Shown: positions 26,183 through 33,605 of the stretch, one piece after another | Layout of the letters: every line of letters begins with the position of its first letter | Position numbering within the stretch: position 1 is the first letter of the stretch | Assembly (NCBI GenBank): GCA_944323335.1 | Contig: CALUSB010000010.1 | Span: 1 to 55,165, forward strand | DNA: 55,165 nucleotides | Source: Candidatus Gastranaerophilales bacterium | Lineage (GTDB): Bacteria > Cyanobacteriota > Vampirovibrionia > Gastranaerophilales > Gastranaerophilaceae | Direction of reading: 5' to 3' | Notes under the pieces: generated by a model | The model's database searches: none | What the model was told of the DNA's origin: nothing | Seen by the model: the letters and a program-made list of their open reading frames with translations, nothing else | Translations under genes and position numbers: made by a program

Positions 26183-27271
26183 TATCTTTTTACCTTGAGA
26201 AATTTTTACTATATCAACATCAGATAAAAACTCATCATCAAAAGCAAGCGTATCAACACTTGTAATTATCGTTTGTGTATCATCTGAAATTGCCCTTAAA
26301 AGATAATTTTGACGAACATTATCAAGCTCTGCCAGAACATCATCCAAGAGTAAAATCGGCACTTCGCCTGTTTTATTTTTTATAATATCAAGCTCTGCAA
26401 GCTTAAGGGCTAACACAAGAGTTCTTTGCTGCCCTTGTGAGGCATATTTTTTTGCATCAATTTCATTAATGTAAAAAGAAATATCATCCCTATGCGGCCC
26501 AAAAAGACACTGTGCACGGCGCATTTCTTCATCTTTTATTGAGGATAATTTTTCATAAATAGCTTCAGATAGTTCCTTTAGCGAAAGGCTTGAATCTATC
26601 TCGCACTCATAACCCAAGGAAAGATTTTCTTCGCCCGATACGGTTTTATGTTTTTCTTTTGCAATTTTTTCGAGTTCACATAAAAACTTAACTCTTAAAT
26701 AAATAATATTTGCTGCAGCTATTGACATTTGAAGATTATAAGCATCCAGTAAGCTCATATCCTGAGAATACATAGACAAAAAATTACTCTTTTGCAGCCT
26801 TATTTTATTAAACTTTGCAAGTTTATCATAATGCGCCCCATACACTTGGCATATTGCTAAATCAAGCCACTTTCTCCTATTTGAAGGCTCACCTCGCATA
26901 AGCATTAAATCAGCGCTTGAAAAGTTTACCACTTTTAAAACTCTCAAGAACTCCTGTGATTTTGCCTTTTTAAGGCCATTAACTTTTAATATTTTGTTTT
27001 TTGGAGGATTTATAAGAACCTCAAGGGACACCTCAACATCATTTTTTGTACAAAGAGCGGATATACTTGAACTTTCTGCACCGAATTTAATAAGTTCAGA
27101 GTCTTTTTTAATACGGTTAGAATTTAGCGCGCTTAAATAATAAACAGCCTCTAAAAGATTAGTCTTGCCTTGAGCATTTTTACCCACAAAGAGGGTTTTT
27201 CTTTTTAAAAAGTTATGTTCAAGTGTTTCATAGTTTCTAAAGTTATTTAATTTTATAGAATTTAAAAACAT
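26180..27271 (-). CDS. recF: DNA replication and repair protein RecF
   Basis: A 363-residue SMC-like ATPase that loads RecA at gaps with RecO and RecR. Walker A is G-K-N-A-Q-G-K-T at 30-37; the signature helix contains SQGQQRTLVLALKLAEL and Walker B is ILLLDDVLAELD. All ATPase motifs are intact. The N-terminus (MFLNSIKLNNFRNYE) is typical. It has AAAGG 10 bases before the ATG. In many bacteria recF follows dnaN, but no dnaA or dnaN is in this window; instead it diverges from a sugar kinase. Confidence 0.96.
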   Translation of the reverse strand: MFLNSIKLNNFRNYETLEHNFLKRKTLFVGKNAQGKTNLLEAVYYLSALNSNRIKKDSELIKFGAESSSISALCTKNDVEVSLEVLINPPKNKILKVNGLKKAKSQEFLRVLKVVNFSSADLMLMRGEPSNRRKWLDLAICQVYGAHYDKLAKFNKIRLQKSNFLSMYSQDMSLLDAYNLQMSIAAANIIYLRVKFLCELEKIAKEKHKTVSGEENLSLGYECEIDSSLSLKELSEAIYEKLSSIKDEEMRRAQCLFGPHRDDISFYINEIDAKKYASQGQQRTLVLALKLAELDIIKNKTGEVPILLLDDVLAELDNVRQNYLLRAISDDTQTIITSVDTLAFDDEFLSDVDIVKISQGKKI

Positions 27272-27282
27272 GCTATTAGCCT

Positions 27283-27311
27283 TTGTACAAAGTTATTATA
27301 GTATGTATAAT
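27283..27311 (+). promoter_or_regulatory. promoter of the PfkB kinase gene
   Basis: TTGTAC (27283-27288), 17 bases, TATAAT (27306-27311). Confidence 0.6.
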
Positions 27312-27324
27312 AAAGAAAAGACAA
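27295..27324 (-). promoter_or_regulatory. promoter of recF
   Basis: Minus strand: TTGTCT (27319-27324), 18 bases, TATAAT (27295-27300). It interleaves with the plus-strand promoter at 27283-27311. Confidence 0.5.
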
Positions 27325-27346
27325 TTTCAAAGAAAAGAGAGAAAAA

Positions 27347-28402
27347 ATGTTTGATGTTATTACAATAGGCTCGGCTACTTTAGATATATTTGTTGAAAGC
27401 GACGGAGCAAATATCGTCTCTGTTAATTCACTAAAGAAAAAAACAGAATTTATGTCATTTCCATACGGAGCAAAAGTTGAAATAGACGGTTTTTCAAGAA
27501 ACATAGGCGGAGGCGGCATAAACACGGCTGCAAACTTTGCTAACCTTGGTTTAAAAACATCTACCATAATTAAACTCGGCAACGACGAGATTGCCCCCGT
27601 TATCGAAAATAAAATGAAACATGACAAGGTAGACACATCAAACATAATCCACTCTAAGGACTATCTGACGGGGCTTTCAATAATCCTTGTAAGTTTTCAA
27701 GGGGATAGAACAGTCCTTGCTCACAGGGGCGCAAACGCTACCATTAGAGAGGATGAGATAGATTTTAATAAATTTAAAGAAGCAAAATGGCTCTATGTTG
27801 CCCCTCTTGCGGGAGATACAAACAAGCTTCTTGATAAAATAGCAGATTATGCGGCAAATAACGGCATAAACCTTGCAATTAACGCTGGAAGCACGGCAAT
27901 TAAAAAGGGCGAGAGGTATTTTAACAATATTTTAAAAACCGCAAAAATAGTCGTTATGAACAAAGAAGAAGCCTCTATGCTTACAAAAATCGAAGTTCGT
28001 CCCGATACAAAAGATGAAAAATTCTCTGACGCTGAAATTCACCCAGATGTTATTACCATGCTAAAAAAACTTCACTGCAAAGACGACTCAATTGTAGTTA
28101 TAACAGACGGTAAATACGGTGTATACAGCTATGACGGCAAAAATTTCTACCATGCTCCCGAATTTAGCGCAAAAGTTGTATCTACCCTTGGCGCAGGGGA
28201 TGCCTTTAGCTCAACTCTTGTTGCATCTGTTCAAAAATACGGAGAAGACATTATAAAAGCACTTTCTTATGCTTCTGTTAACGCTGCAGCCGTTATTGAA
28301 AAATTTGGCGCACAGGAAGGGTTTTTAACTTTTGAAGAAATAGAAAAAAGACTTACTAAACACCCCGAATATAAGGTAAAGGTCATAAATGCGGCTGGAT
28401 AA
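27347..28402 (+). CDS. PfkB/ribokinase-family sugar kinase
   Basis: A 351-residue ATP-dependent kinase for a sugar or nucleoside. GGGGINTAANFANLG (about 50-64) is the family glycine-rich substrate site. LGAGDAFSS carries the catalytic Asp at about 285 with the anion hole before it. A 20-residue acidic insertion with DAEIHPD occurs near 226. The substrate is unclear: ribose, fructose or adenosine are all possible. Its last 14 bases overlap the start of rqcP, so the two are co-transcribed. Confidence 0.92.
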   Translation: MFDVITIGSATLDIFVESDGANIVSVNSLKKKTEFMSFPYGAKVEIDGFSRNIGGGGINTAANFANLGLKTSTIIKLGNDEIAPVIENKMKHDKVDTSNIIHSKDYLTGLSIILVSFQGDRTVLAHRGANATIREDEIDFNKFKEAKWLYVAPLAGDTNKLLDKIADYAANNGINLAINAGSTAIKKGERYFNNILKTAKIVVMNKEEASMLTKIEVRPDTKDEKFSDAEIHPDVITMLKKLHCKDDSIVVITDGKYGVYSYDGKNFYHAPEFSAKVVSTLGAGDAFSSTLVASVQKYGEDIIKALSYASVNAAAVIEKFGAQEGFLTFEEIEKRLTKHPEYKVKVINAAG

Positions 28403-28637
28403 GTTTTTAAAAGTATCAAGATTAATTAAAAGAAGAACTGTTGCAAACTCTGTGTGCGAAAGTGCCAGAGTATTTGTAAATGATAATCCTGCAAAGCCTG
28501 CTAAGACAGTAAAAGCAGGGGATATTATTACAATAGAATTTAAAGACACAATAAAAAAAGTCCGCATACTAAAAGTACCTGAGGGGAATGTATCTATAAA
28601 TCAAGCTCCCGAACTGTATGAAGAAATTGCCCCATAA
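28389..28637 (+). CDS. rqcP: S4-domain ribosome quality control protein RqcP (YabO)
   Basis: An 82-residue RNA-binding S4 protein. MRLDKFLKVSRLIKRRTVAN matches the start of Bacillus YabO/RqcP almost position for position; AKPAKTVKAGDIITIEF is the second half of the S4 fold. RqcP stabilises the P-site tRNA on stalled 50S subunits while RqcH adds alanine tails. rqcH is not in the window. The gene begins inside the kinase gene (14-base overlap). A related heat-shock S4 family (Hsp15) is the alternative, but Hsp15 is longer. Confidence 0.88.
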   Translation: MRLDKFLKVSRLIKRRTVANSVCESARVFVNDNPAKPAKTVKAGDIITIEFKDTIKKVRILKVPEGNVSINQAPELYEEIAP

Positions 28638-28643
28638 AAGAAG

Positions 28644-28660
28644 AGCCGCATAAAGCGGCT
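28644..28660 (+). terminator. weak hairpin after rqcP
   Basis: AGCCGC (28644-28649) pairs with GCGGCT (28655-28660), loop ATAAA. No T-tract follows, so termination is doubtful. Confidence 0.35.
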
Positions 28661-28677
28661 GATTAGGGATATTTAAT

Positions 28678-28697
28678 TTGTTACGCATTTGTAACAA
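28678..28697. promoter_or_regulatory. perfect inverted repeat upstream of the sigma factor gene
   Basis: TTGTTAC, 6 bases, GTAACAA. It lies 110 bases before the -35 box of the sigma gene. The half-site TTGTTAC recurs in other intergenic gaps. A transcription-factor site is plausible. Confidence 0.45.
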
Positions 28698-28807
28698 GTT
28701 TTATTCTACTTAATTCACCCCGCCTCAACATCATCCGATAAAGCGAATAAAAAAGAGTGTTTTCATATAGATATATGATGTCAAATTAACAAGATTAAAT
28801 GACAATA

Positions 28808-28836
28808 TTAACAAAAGAGGACTTGGGATATATACT
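28808..28836 (+). promoter_or_regulatory. promoter-like sequence abutting the sigma factor start
   Basis: TTAACA (28808-28813), 17 bases, TATACT (28831-28836). It ends only 3 bases before the annotated ATG at 28840, so either the mRNA begins inside the first codons or this promoter is not used. Confidence 0.45.
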
Positions 28837-28839
28837 GAA

Positions 28840-29667
28840 ATGACTCAGGAAAACATTGAGGTCGATTCATACAAAAAAATAGTCAGATTATCTGACCAAG
28901 AGCTTAAAGCGCTTTGGGAAGAGTATTATGTTGACCGTACGAACAAAGTCGTGCGTGACAAATTAATTGTACAGTATATTTACCTGACTCGCTATGTAAT
29001 AGGGCGCGTTAAGGTGAATTTGCCCCCGAGTTTTTCTTACGAAGATATTGCAAGTTATGGTGTTGAGGGCCTTATAGACGCTATTGAAAAATTCTCCCCA
29101 AATAAAGGAGCAAAGTTTGAAACATACGCCCTTATGAGAATAAGAGGTTCTATAATAGATAGAATCCGCTCATCAGACTGGCTGCCGCGCACAATAAGAA
29201 AAAAAATTAAAGATGTAAAATTAACCGCAGAAAGACTAAAACAAGAGCTTGGCAGGGCTGCTACAACAAAAGAAATAGCAGATGTCATGGGCTTAGAAAA
29301 AGAAAAAGTCGAAGAAATTTTGGCCTCAGACACGTCTGTTGATTCAATTTATGATAAAAAAGGCACGGGCGAAGACAGTGTTGAAATTATTGACACAATT
29401 GAAGATAAAAACTCAGCCCGACCAGAAGAAGAAGTTGAGAAAAAAGACGCCAAAAGAGAGCTTGAGGCTGCTCTTAAAAAACTCCCCGAACGCGAGAGAA
29501 TGCTGCTTGTGTTCTATTATCATGAAAATATGACCCTAAAAGAGATAGGCGAAGCTATAAATGTTTCAGAATCTCGCGTTTGCCAGTTGCATGCGCAAGC
29601 TATTATGAAATTAAGAAACATTCTAAGCGCTAAACGCTCGGAGAGAATGAACAAGTCGATTATTTAG
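28840..29667 (+). CDS. fliA: sigma factor of the FliA/WhiG (sigma-28) type
   Basis: A 275-residue alternative sigma factor. Region 2 contains FSYEDIASYGVEGLIDAIEKF and the diagnostic YALMRIRGSIIDRIRSSDWLPR of FliA-type factors. Region 3 follows (RLKQELGRAATTKEIADVMG), then region 4 with the helix-turn-helix MTLKEIGEAINVSESRVCQL. A 35-residue acidic linker between regions 3 and 4 is longer than usual. FliA drives flagellar genes in many bacteria, and relatives control sporulation or other programmes; no flagellar gene is visible here, so the regulon is unknown and the symbol is by homology only. Confidence 0.9.
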   Translation: MTQENIEVDSYKKIVRLSDQELKALWEEYYVDRTNKVVRDKLIVQYIYLTRYVIGRVKVNLPPSFSYEDIASYGVEGLIDAIEKFSPNKGAKFETYALMRIRGSIIDRIRSSDWLPRTIRKKIKDVKLTAERLKQELGRAATTKEIADVMGLEKEKVEEILASDTSVDSIYDKKGTGEDSVEIIDTIEDKNSARPEEEVEKKDAKRELEAALKKLPERERMLLVFYYHENMTLKEIGEAINVSESRVCQLHAQAIMKLRNILSAKRSERMNKSII

Positions 29668-29675
29668 TGTTATTT

Positions 29676-29816
29676 GCGCAGTCGCGCTGACATTCAAGCT
29701 TCGCTTAGTCCAGTGTCGCAAGTATCCACCGCCTCATCGGCGCTGTACACTTGCTCACATCCTTTAGATTCGCTCGCTTTCATGTCGCGCAGTCGCGCTG
29801 ACATTCAAGCTTCGCT
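29676..29816 (+). repeat. GC-richer repeat island with 30-base direct repeats
   Basis: GCGCAGTCGCGCTGACATTC plus AAGCTTCGCT occurs at 29676-29705 and again at 29787-29816, identical over 30 bases and 111 bases apart. The stretch between contains AGTCCAGTGTCGC and GCTCACATCCT, both shared with the island at 1-380. The remaining gap up to 30030 is AT-rich and holds nothing I can identify. A short open frame here has no family resemblance and is rejected as a gene. Confidence 0.7.
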
Positions 29817-30031
29817 CATAAAAAAAATGTTTGTCATAGACAAACATTTAAAACACGAGGATATTAAGAGAGAGTAAATAGTTCTTTTTTGTTCAAGATT
29901 TCTGCCAAAAATTCGCAGTATATCTTATTTTGTTCTTCCTTTTAATTTGAATTCCCTTACTCTTTAATAAAGTTTTTTTCCGTTTTAAAATTGCCCTGTG
30001 CAATAAAATTATTAAGAAATTTTAAGCAACA

Positions 30032-30060
30032 AAAAACCGGCCCCAAAAAGGTCGGTTTTT
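30032..30060 (-). terminator. yidC terminator
   Basis: AAAACCGGCC and GGTCGGTTTT pair across CCAAAAA (one G-U pair). On the minus strand the stem is followed by a T-tract. It lies 17 bases after the yidC stop. Confidence 0.8.
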
Positions 30061-30076
30061 AAATATTGTTTATATT

Positions 30077-31162
30077 CTATTTAACTTCTTTTGCCTCTAT
30101 TTTCTTTGCGTTGTCAACGTCACCGGAAGCGGAAGTCTTTTTCTTTTCATCCTCTTTATCAAGCTGCTTGTTAATAATAACAGTTTGAACAATTTGGAAA
30201 ACATTGCTTGTTACAAGGTACAAAAGAACACCTGCAGGAATTGGAATAAACACAAAAGTCAAACCTATCATAAGAGGCATTACAGTGCCCATAGACTTTT
30301 GTATAGCCTGCTGTGTCGGGTCTTGCTGAGCACCTTTTTGCGTTTGCATCATAACTTTTTGAGAAACCCACATGGTGAGCGCAAAAAGCAGAACAAGAAC
30401 TATAACATCATAATGTACAGAGCTTTGAACTTTCGCTGTTTGAACATTTGCGACAAGGATATTATCCATAGGCGTAAATGTTACTTTTTCTGTTTCTTTT
30501 GTTTGATTATCTATTACATTAACTTCGGCTTTTGTAATTTCTTTGAGCTCTGCAAAACTTAGATTTAAGCTATCAGGGTACATTTTAAGGTCAAAGTTTT
30601 GATTGGGTTTAATATCACCCTGAACAGTTATAGCTTTTGTCGGACGGCTGATTTTAACATCGTTTATAACCTTGTCGCCAATGTAAACCGTAGCAGTTTT
30701 ACCTGCGGTAAATGTATCATAAGGCCCTGCCACAAACTTGCCGTCAAAAGACCTGCCTGCAGTACTTTTAATGGTTGCATCAAGTCTTTTTATAAATAAA
30801 AAGCTCGCATCGCCTGCCTGTTGTATAAACTGAGGGCTCATAAGAGCGGTATACAAGAGAATAAATATCGGCAACTGCAATAATAGCGGTAAGCAGCCTG
30901 CCATCGGGTTAAATTTGTGCTCTTTATAAAACTCCATCATCTTTTGCTGCATCATCTCAGGATTGCTTTTGTATCTGTCCTGGATAGCTTTCATTTTAGG
31001 CTGCAAAAGCTGCATAGAGCGCATAGAGCGTTGCTGAGATATGCTTGATGGCCACATGCACGCTCTTACTATTATTGTCAAAAGTATAATCGCAAGACCC
31101 CAGTTACCGGCAATTTTAGCCAGCGCTTGCAATATTGAAAGGGTAAATCCTACAAAATCCAT
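30077..31162 (-). CDS. yidC: membrane protein insertase YidC with a large extracytoplasmic insertion
   Basis: A 361-residue insertase that places proteins in the inner membrane, with or without SecYEG. The core is recognisable: WGLAIILLTIIVRACMWPSS (21-40, first core helix with the conserved Arg), QLLQPKMKAIQDRYK (coiled cytoplasmic hairpin), CLPLLLQLPIFILLYTALM (90-108), and the final helices with PAGVLLYLVTSNVFQIVQT. Unlike E. coli YidC, it lacks TM1 and the P1 domain. Instead, a beta-rich domain of roughly 140 residues (110-250) is inserted between the helix at 90-108 and the one at 251-268, where about 25 residues are normal. It starts with AGGAGA 5 bases upstream and diverges from mnmE. 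Confidence 0.95.
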   Translation of the reverse strand: MDFVGFTLSILQALAKIAGNWGLAIILLTIIVRACMWPSSISQQRSMRSMQLLQPKMKAIQDRYKSNPEMMQQKMMEFYKEHKFNPMAGCLPLLLQLPIFILLYTALMSPQFIQQAGDASFLFIKRLDATIKSTAGRSFDGKFVAGPYDTFTAGKTATVYIGDKVINDVKISRPTKAITVQGDIKPNQNFDLKMYPDSLNLSFAELKEITKAEVNVIDNQTKETEKVTFTPMDNILVANVQTAKVQSSVHYDVIVLVLLFALTMWVSQKVMMQTQKGAQQDPTQQAIQKSMGTVMPLMIGLTFVFIPIPAGVLLYLVTSNVFQIVQTVIINKQLDKEDEKKKTSASGDVDNAKKIEAKEVK

Positions 31163-31225
31163 ATTCTCTCCTATGTTGTCATGCCCAATCGGGCGCTTAT
31201 AATTTTAATTTTACATTAAACATGA

Positions 31226-31231
31226 TATTAT
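31226..31231 (+). promoter_or_regulatory. -10 box 6 bases before mnmE
   Basis: TATTAT, followed by TCATAT and then the ATG. There is no Shine-Dalgarno, so this is a leaderless candidate. The -35 region is only TTTTAA. Confidence 0.4.
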
Positions 31232-31237
31232 TCATAT

Positions 31238-32566
31238 ATGAATTACTCATTTGATACAATATGCGCTATAGCTACCCCCATAAGCACAGGGGGGATAGGT
31301 GTAATAAGAATTAGCGGAGATAACTCCATAGAAATTGTACAAAAAATTTTCAGCAAAAAAATCACCCCCGAGGTAATTAACCACGGCTGGATAGTAAAAG
31401 ACGGCAAAAAAATAGATGAGGTAATTGTCCTGCCCTTTGTTGCGCCAAAAAGTTACACAGGAGAAAATGTAGCAGAAATTCAAACCCACGGCTCGCCTGT
31501 TATAATAAATGAAATTTTAAACATAGTTCTTGAAAACGGCGCAAGACTGGCCCAGAGGGGCGAATTTACAAAAAGAGCATTTCTAAATCATAAAATTGAC
31601 CTGTCTCAAGCCGAGGCCGTGCTTGATTTAATTAATGCAAAAACACAAAAATCAGCCCATGGGGCGGCAAACAATCTATCAGGCGCACTTAAGGTAAAAA
31701 TTGAAAAAATAAAAGATGAAATTTCATCAATTTTAGGTAAAATCATTGCCTCTCTTGATTTTCCCGAAGATGTTGCAGAAGTTGACTATGAAGAAATTAT
31801 AGAAAAAACACAAAGTGCGATTGATGAAATTAATGATATTTTAAAAAACGCCCGCGTGCACAATATTTTAAGACAAGGTATAAAAATAGCCATCGCAGGC
31901 AGGCCAAACGCGGGCAAATCCTCGCTTTTTAATAAACTTTTAAATATCGACAGGGCAATTGTTACAGAAATTGAGGGTACAACAAGAGATACAATCACAG
32001 AAACTCTTGAAATAGAGGGCATTTCAGCCACTCTTATTGATACCGCCGGTATTAGAGAAAATAACACCGACAAAGTGGAAAAAATAGGTATAGAGCAATC
32101 AAAATCAGCAATTGACGACTCGGACATTGTTCTTTGCCTTTATGACGGCACGGAAGGCACCAAAAAAGAGGATGAAGAGATTTTTGCCCTTGCAAAAGAT
32201 AAAAAGCATATAATCATAAAAACAAAAAGCGACATTTGCGACAACAAAAAAACAGACAATGAAATATCAATAAGTTCGCTAACGGGCGAAGGTATTGAGG
32301 AATTGAAAAAAAGAATTTATAAAGAAATTATAGGTCTAAACCCCGCAGAGAGCGAGTTTTTGACAAATCAAAGACACCAGCACTGCCTCAGGCTATCTCT
32401 TGAAGCGCTTAACAACGCCCTTATCGGTGCTAAAGCTCAAGAATTACAAGACCTTATAAGCATTGACCTTAAAGCTGCGGTTACAAACCTTGGAGAAATC
32501 AGCGGGGAGGTCATTACGGATAATATTTTAAATAATATTTTTGAAAATTTCTGCATAGGCAAATAA
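31238..32566 (+). CDS. mnmE: tRNA modification GTPase MnmE
   Basis: A 442-residue GTPase that, with MnmG, installs the 5-aminomethyl-type modification at wobble uridine 34. The N-terminal tetrahydrofolate-binding domain has the usual IATPISTGGIGVIRISGD. The G domain (about 215-370) has GRPNAGKSS at 221-229, EGTTRD (switch), DTAGIRE, and TKSD in place of the usual NKxD. The C-terminal helix ends FENFCIGK, containing the catalytic FCIGK motif. mnmG is not in the window. Confidence 0.97.
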   Translation: MNYSFDTICAIATPISTGGIGVIRISGDNSIEIVQKIFSKKITPEVINHGWIVKDGKKIDEVIVLPFVAPKSYTGENVAEIQTHGSPVIINEILNIVLENGARLAQRGEFTKRAFLNHKIDLSQAEAVLDLINAKTQKSAHGAANNLSGALKVKIEKIKDEISSILGKIIASLDFPEDVAEVDYEEIIEKTQSAIDEINDILKNARVHNILRQGIKIAIAGRPNAGKSSLFNKLLNIDRAIVTEIEGTTRDTITETLEIEGISATLIDTAGIRENNTDKVEKIGIEQSKSAIDDSDIVLCLYDGTEGTKKEDEEIFALAKDKKHIIIKTKSDICDNKKTDNEISISSLTGEGIEELKKRIYKEIIGLNPAESEFLTNQRHQHCLRLSLEALNNALIGAKAQELQDLISIDLKAAVTNLGEISGEVITDNILNNIFENFCIGK

Positions 32567-32648
32567 TTTTTGTAAAGAAATGTAAATAAAATCACCCGCA
32601 TTGTTATAAAAAATTTTATTGGGGGAATAGTAAGGGTGTAAAGATAAT

Positions 32649-32735
32649 ATGAAAAATAAGTTTCATAAAGTTTTCTCTCTAATTCCTCTCTCTAATATGT
32701 GGTAAATTTACTGGCTCTTTGGGTCAGTTTTTTTT
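32649..32735 (+). ncRNA. candidate small transcript or leader ORF with hairpin
   Basis: The 207-base gap before panD holds an 18-codon open frame (MKNKFHKVFSLIPLSNMW, 32649-32705), then a short stem (ACTGG, 32710-32714, with TCAGT, 32724-32728) and eight T residues (32728-32735). This could be a small RNA, a leader peptide or chance. The stem is short, and no strong promoter precedes it. Confidence 0.25.
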
Positions 32736-32764
32736 ATGTTTGATTTTTATTTTTCTGCTACAAT
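32735..32764 (+). promoter_or_regulatory. promoter of panD
   Basis: Extended -10 TGCTACAAT (TACAAT at 32759-32764) with TTTATG 18 bases upstream. It sits 9 bases before the start codon, so the leader would be only a few bases. Confidence 0.5.
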
Positions 32765-32773
32765 AGTTGAGCT

Positions 32774-33121
32774 ATGTTAATGGAATTTTTATACGCAAAA
32801 ATACACAGAGCCACAGTAACCGATGCTAATCTCAACTACGTAGGCTCAATAACAATAGATAAAGCCCTTCTTAAGGCTTCAAAAATTAAAGTCGGCCAAA
32901 AAGTGGAAATCCTTGATATAAATAACGGCGAGAGATTTTCAACTTATGTAATCGAGGGTGAAGAAAACTCGGGAGTAATTTGCCTAAACGGCGCTGCCGC
33001 AAGAAAAGTTCAAAAAGGCGACAAAGTAATAATCGTCGCCTATGCAATATTAAACGAACAAGAATCCGAAACATTCAGCCCCTGTGTTGTTCATGTTGAT
33101 GAAGACAATAAAATCATCTAA
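32774..33121 (+). CDS. panD: aspartate 1-decarboxylase
   Basis: A pyruvoyl-dependent enzyme converting aspartate to beta-alanine for pantothenate and CoA. The self-cleavage site is Gly24-Ser25 in [10 protein letters not shown], matching the E. coli position exactly, which supports ATG 32774 over ATG 32780. [13 protein letters not shown] at the start and [16 protein letters not shown] in the middle are family hallmarks; [20 protein letters not shown] closes the fold. Length (115) is slightly short of 126. No other pan gene is adjacent. Its TAA overlaps the ilvN stop by 4 bases. Confidence 0.97.
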   Translation: MLMEFLYAKIHRATVTDANLNYVGSITIDKALLKASKIKVGQKVEILDINNGERFSTYVIEGEENSGVICLNGAAARKVQKGDKVIIVAYAILNEQESETFSPCVVHVDEDNKII

Positions 33122-33597
33122 CTTCTTGACAGAGCAACCTTGCCGCTTCTTACAAAATCTTTGTAACCATAGGGTTTAATTAACTCAATTAAAGCCTGTA
33201 TTTGTTTTTCATCATCAACTATCTGAAGAGTGTAGGTTTTATCGGTAATATCAATAACTTTAGCACCCGTAACTTCGGCTATTCTTAGGATTTTATCCGC
33301 ATCTTCATCTTTTGGCTGAATTTTAATCATAACAATTTCGCGCTCTATTGCCTCATTTACGGATAAATCAGACACTTTAAGAACGGGAATTAGCCTGTGG
33401 AGTTGTTTGCAGATTTGCTCAATTGCCTCTTGGGTTGCAACCGTTGTAATTGTTATTTTTGAGTAGTTTCTGTCAATTGTAGGAGCAACAGTAAGGCTTT
33501 CGATGTTATATCCGCGTCCCGAAAACAAGTCTACAACACGCGACAATACGCCTGCTTCATTTGTAACCAAAATAGATATTGTATGTAATGTGCTCAT
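33118..33597 (-). CDS. ilvN: acetolactate synthase small subunit
   Basis: The regulatory ACT-domain subunit (159 residues) of acetohydroxyacid synthase, which confers valine feedback inhibition. [21 protein letters not shown] and [11 protein letters not shown] form the ACT core; the second half (about 75-155) is the catalytic-subunit contact domain. I choose ATG 33597 because AGGAGA lies 5 bases before it, immediately after the ilvB stop, giving a coupled ilvB-ilvN unit. A start 5 codons upstream would overlap ilvB without benefit. Confidence 0.96.
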   Translation of the reverse strand: MSTLHTISILVTNEAGVLSRVVDLFSGRGYNIESLTVAPTIDRNYSKITITTVATQEAIEQICKQLHRLIPVLKVSDLSVNEAIEREIVMIKIQPKDEDADKILRIAEVTGAKVIDITDKTYTLQIVDDEKQIQALIELIKPYGYKDFVRSGKVALSRS

Positions 33598-33605
33598 AAT
33601 CTCTC

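Noticed and set aside
28840..29667. Sigma factor as proof of flagella
   Set aside because: No flagellar gene is in the window, and FliA/WhiG relatives control other programmes too.
29676..29816. CRISPR array
   Set aside because: Only two copies of the repeat, 111 bases apart, with no cas genes and no regular spacers.
29674..29877. 67-codon open frame after the sigma factor
   Set aside because: It runs across the two 30-base direct repeats and is a by-product of them (the peptide SRADIQAS is simply repeated).
26180..32566. Replication origin region suggested by recF, yidC and mnmE
   Set aside because: No dnaA, dnaN, rpmH or rnpA is present, the genes are on mixed strands, and I find no cluster of DnaA boxes in the gaps.
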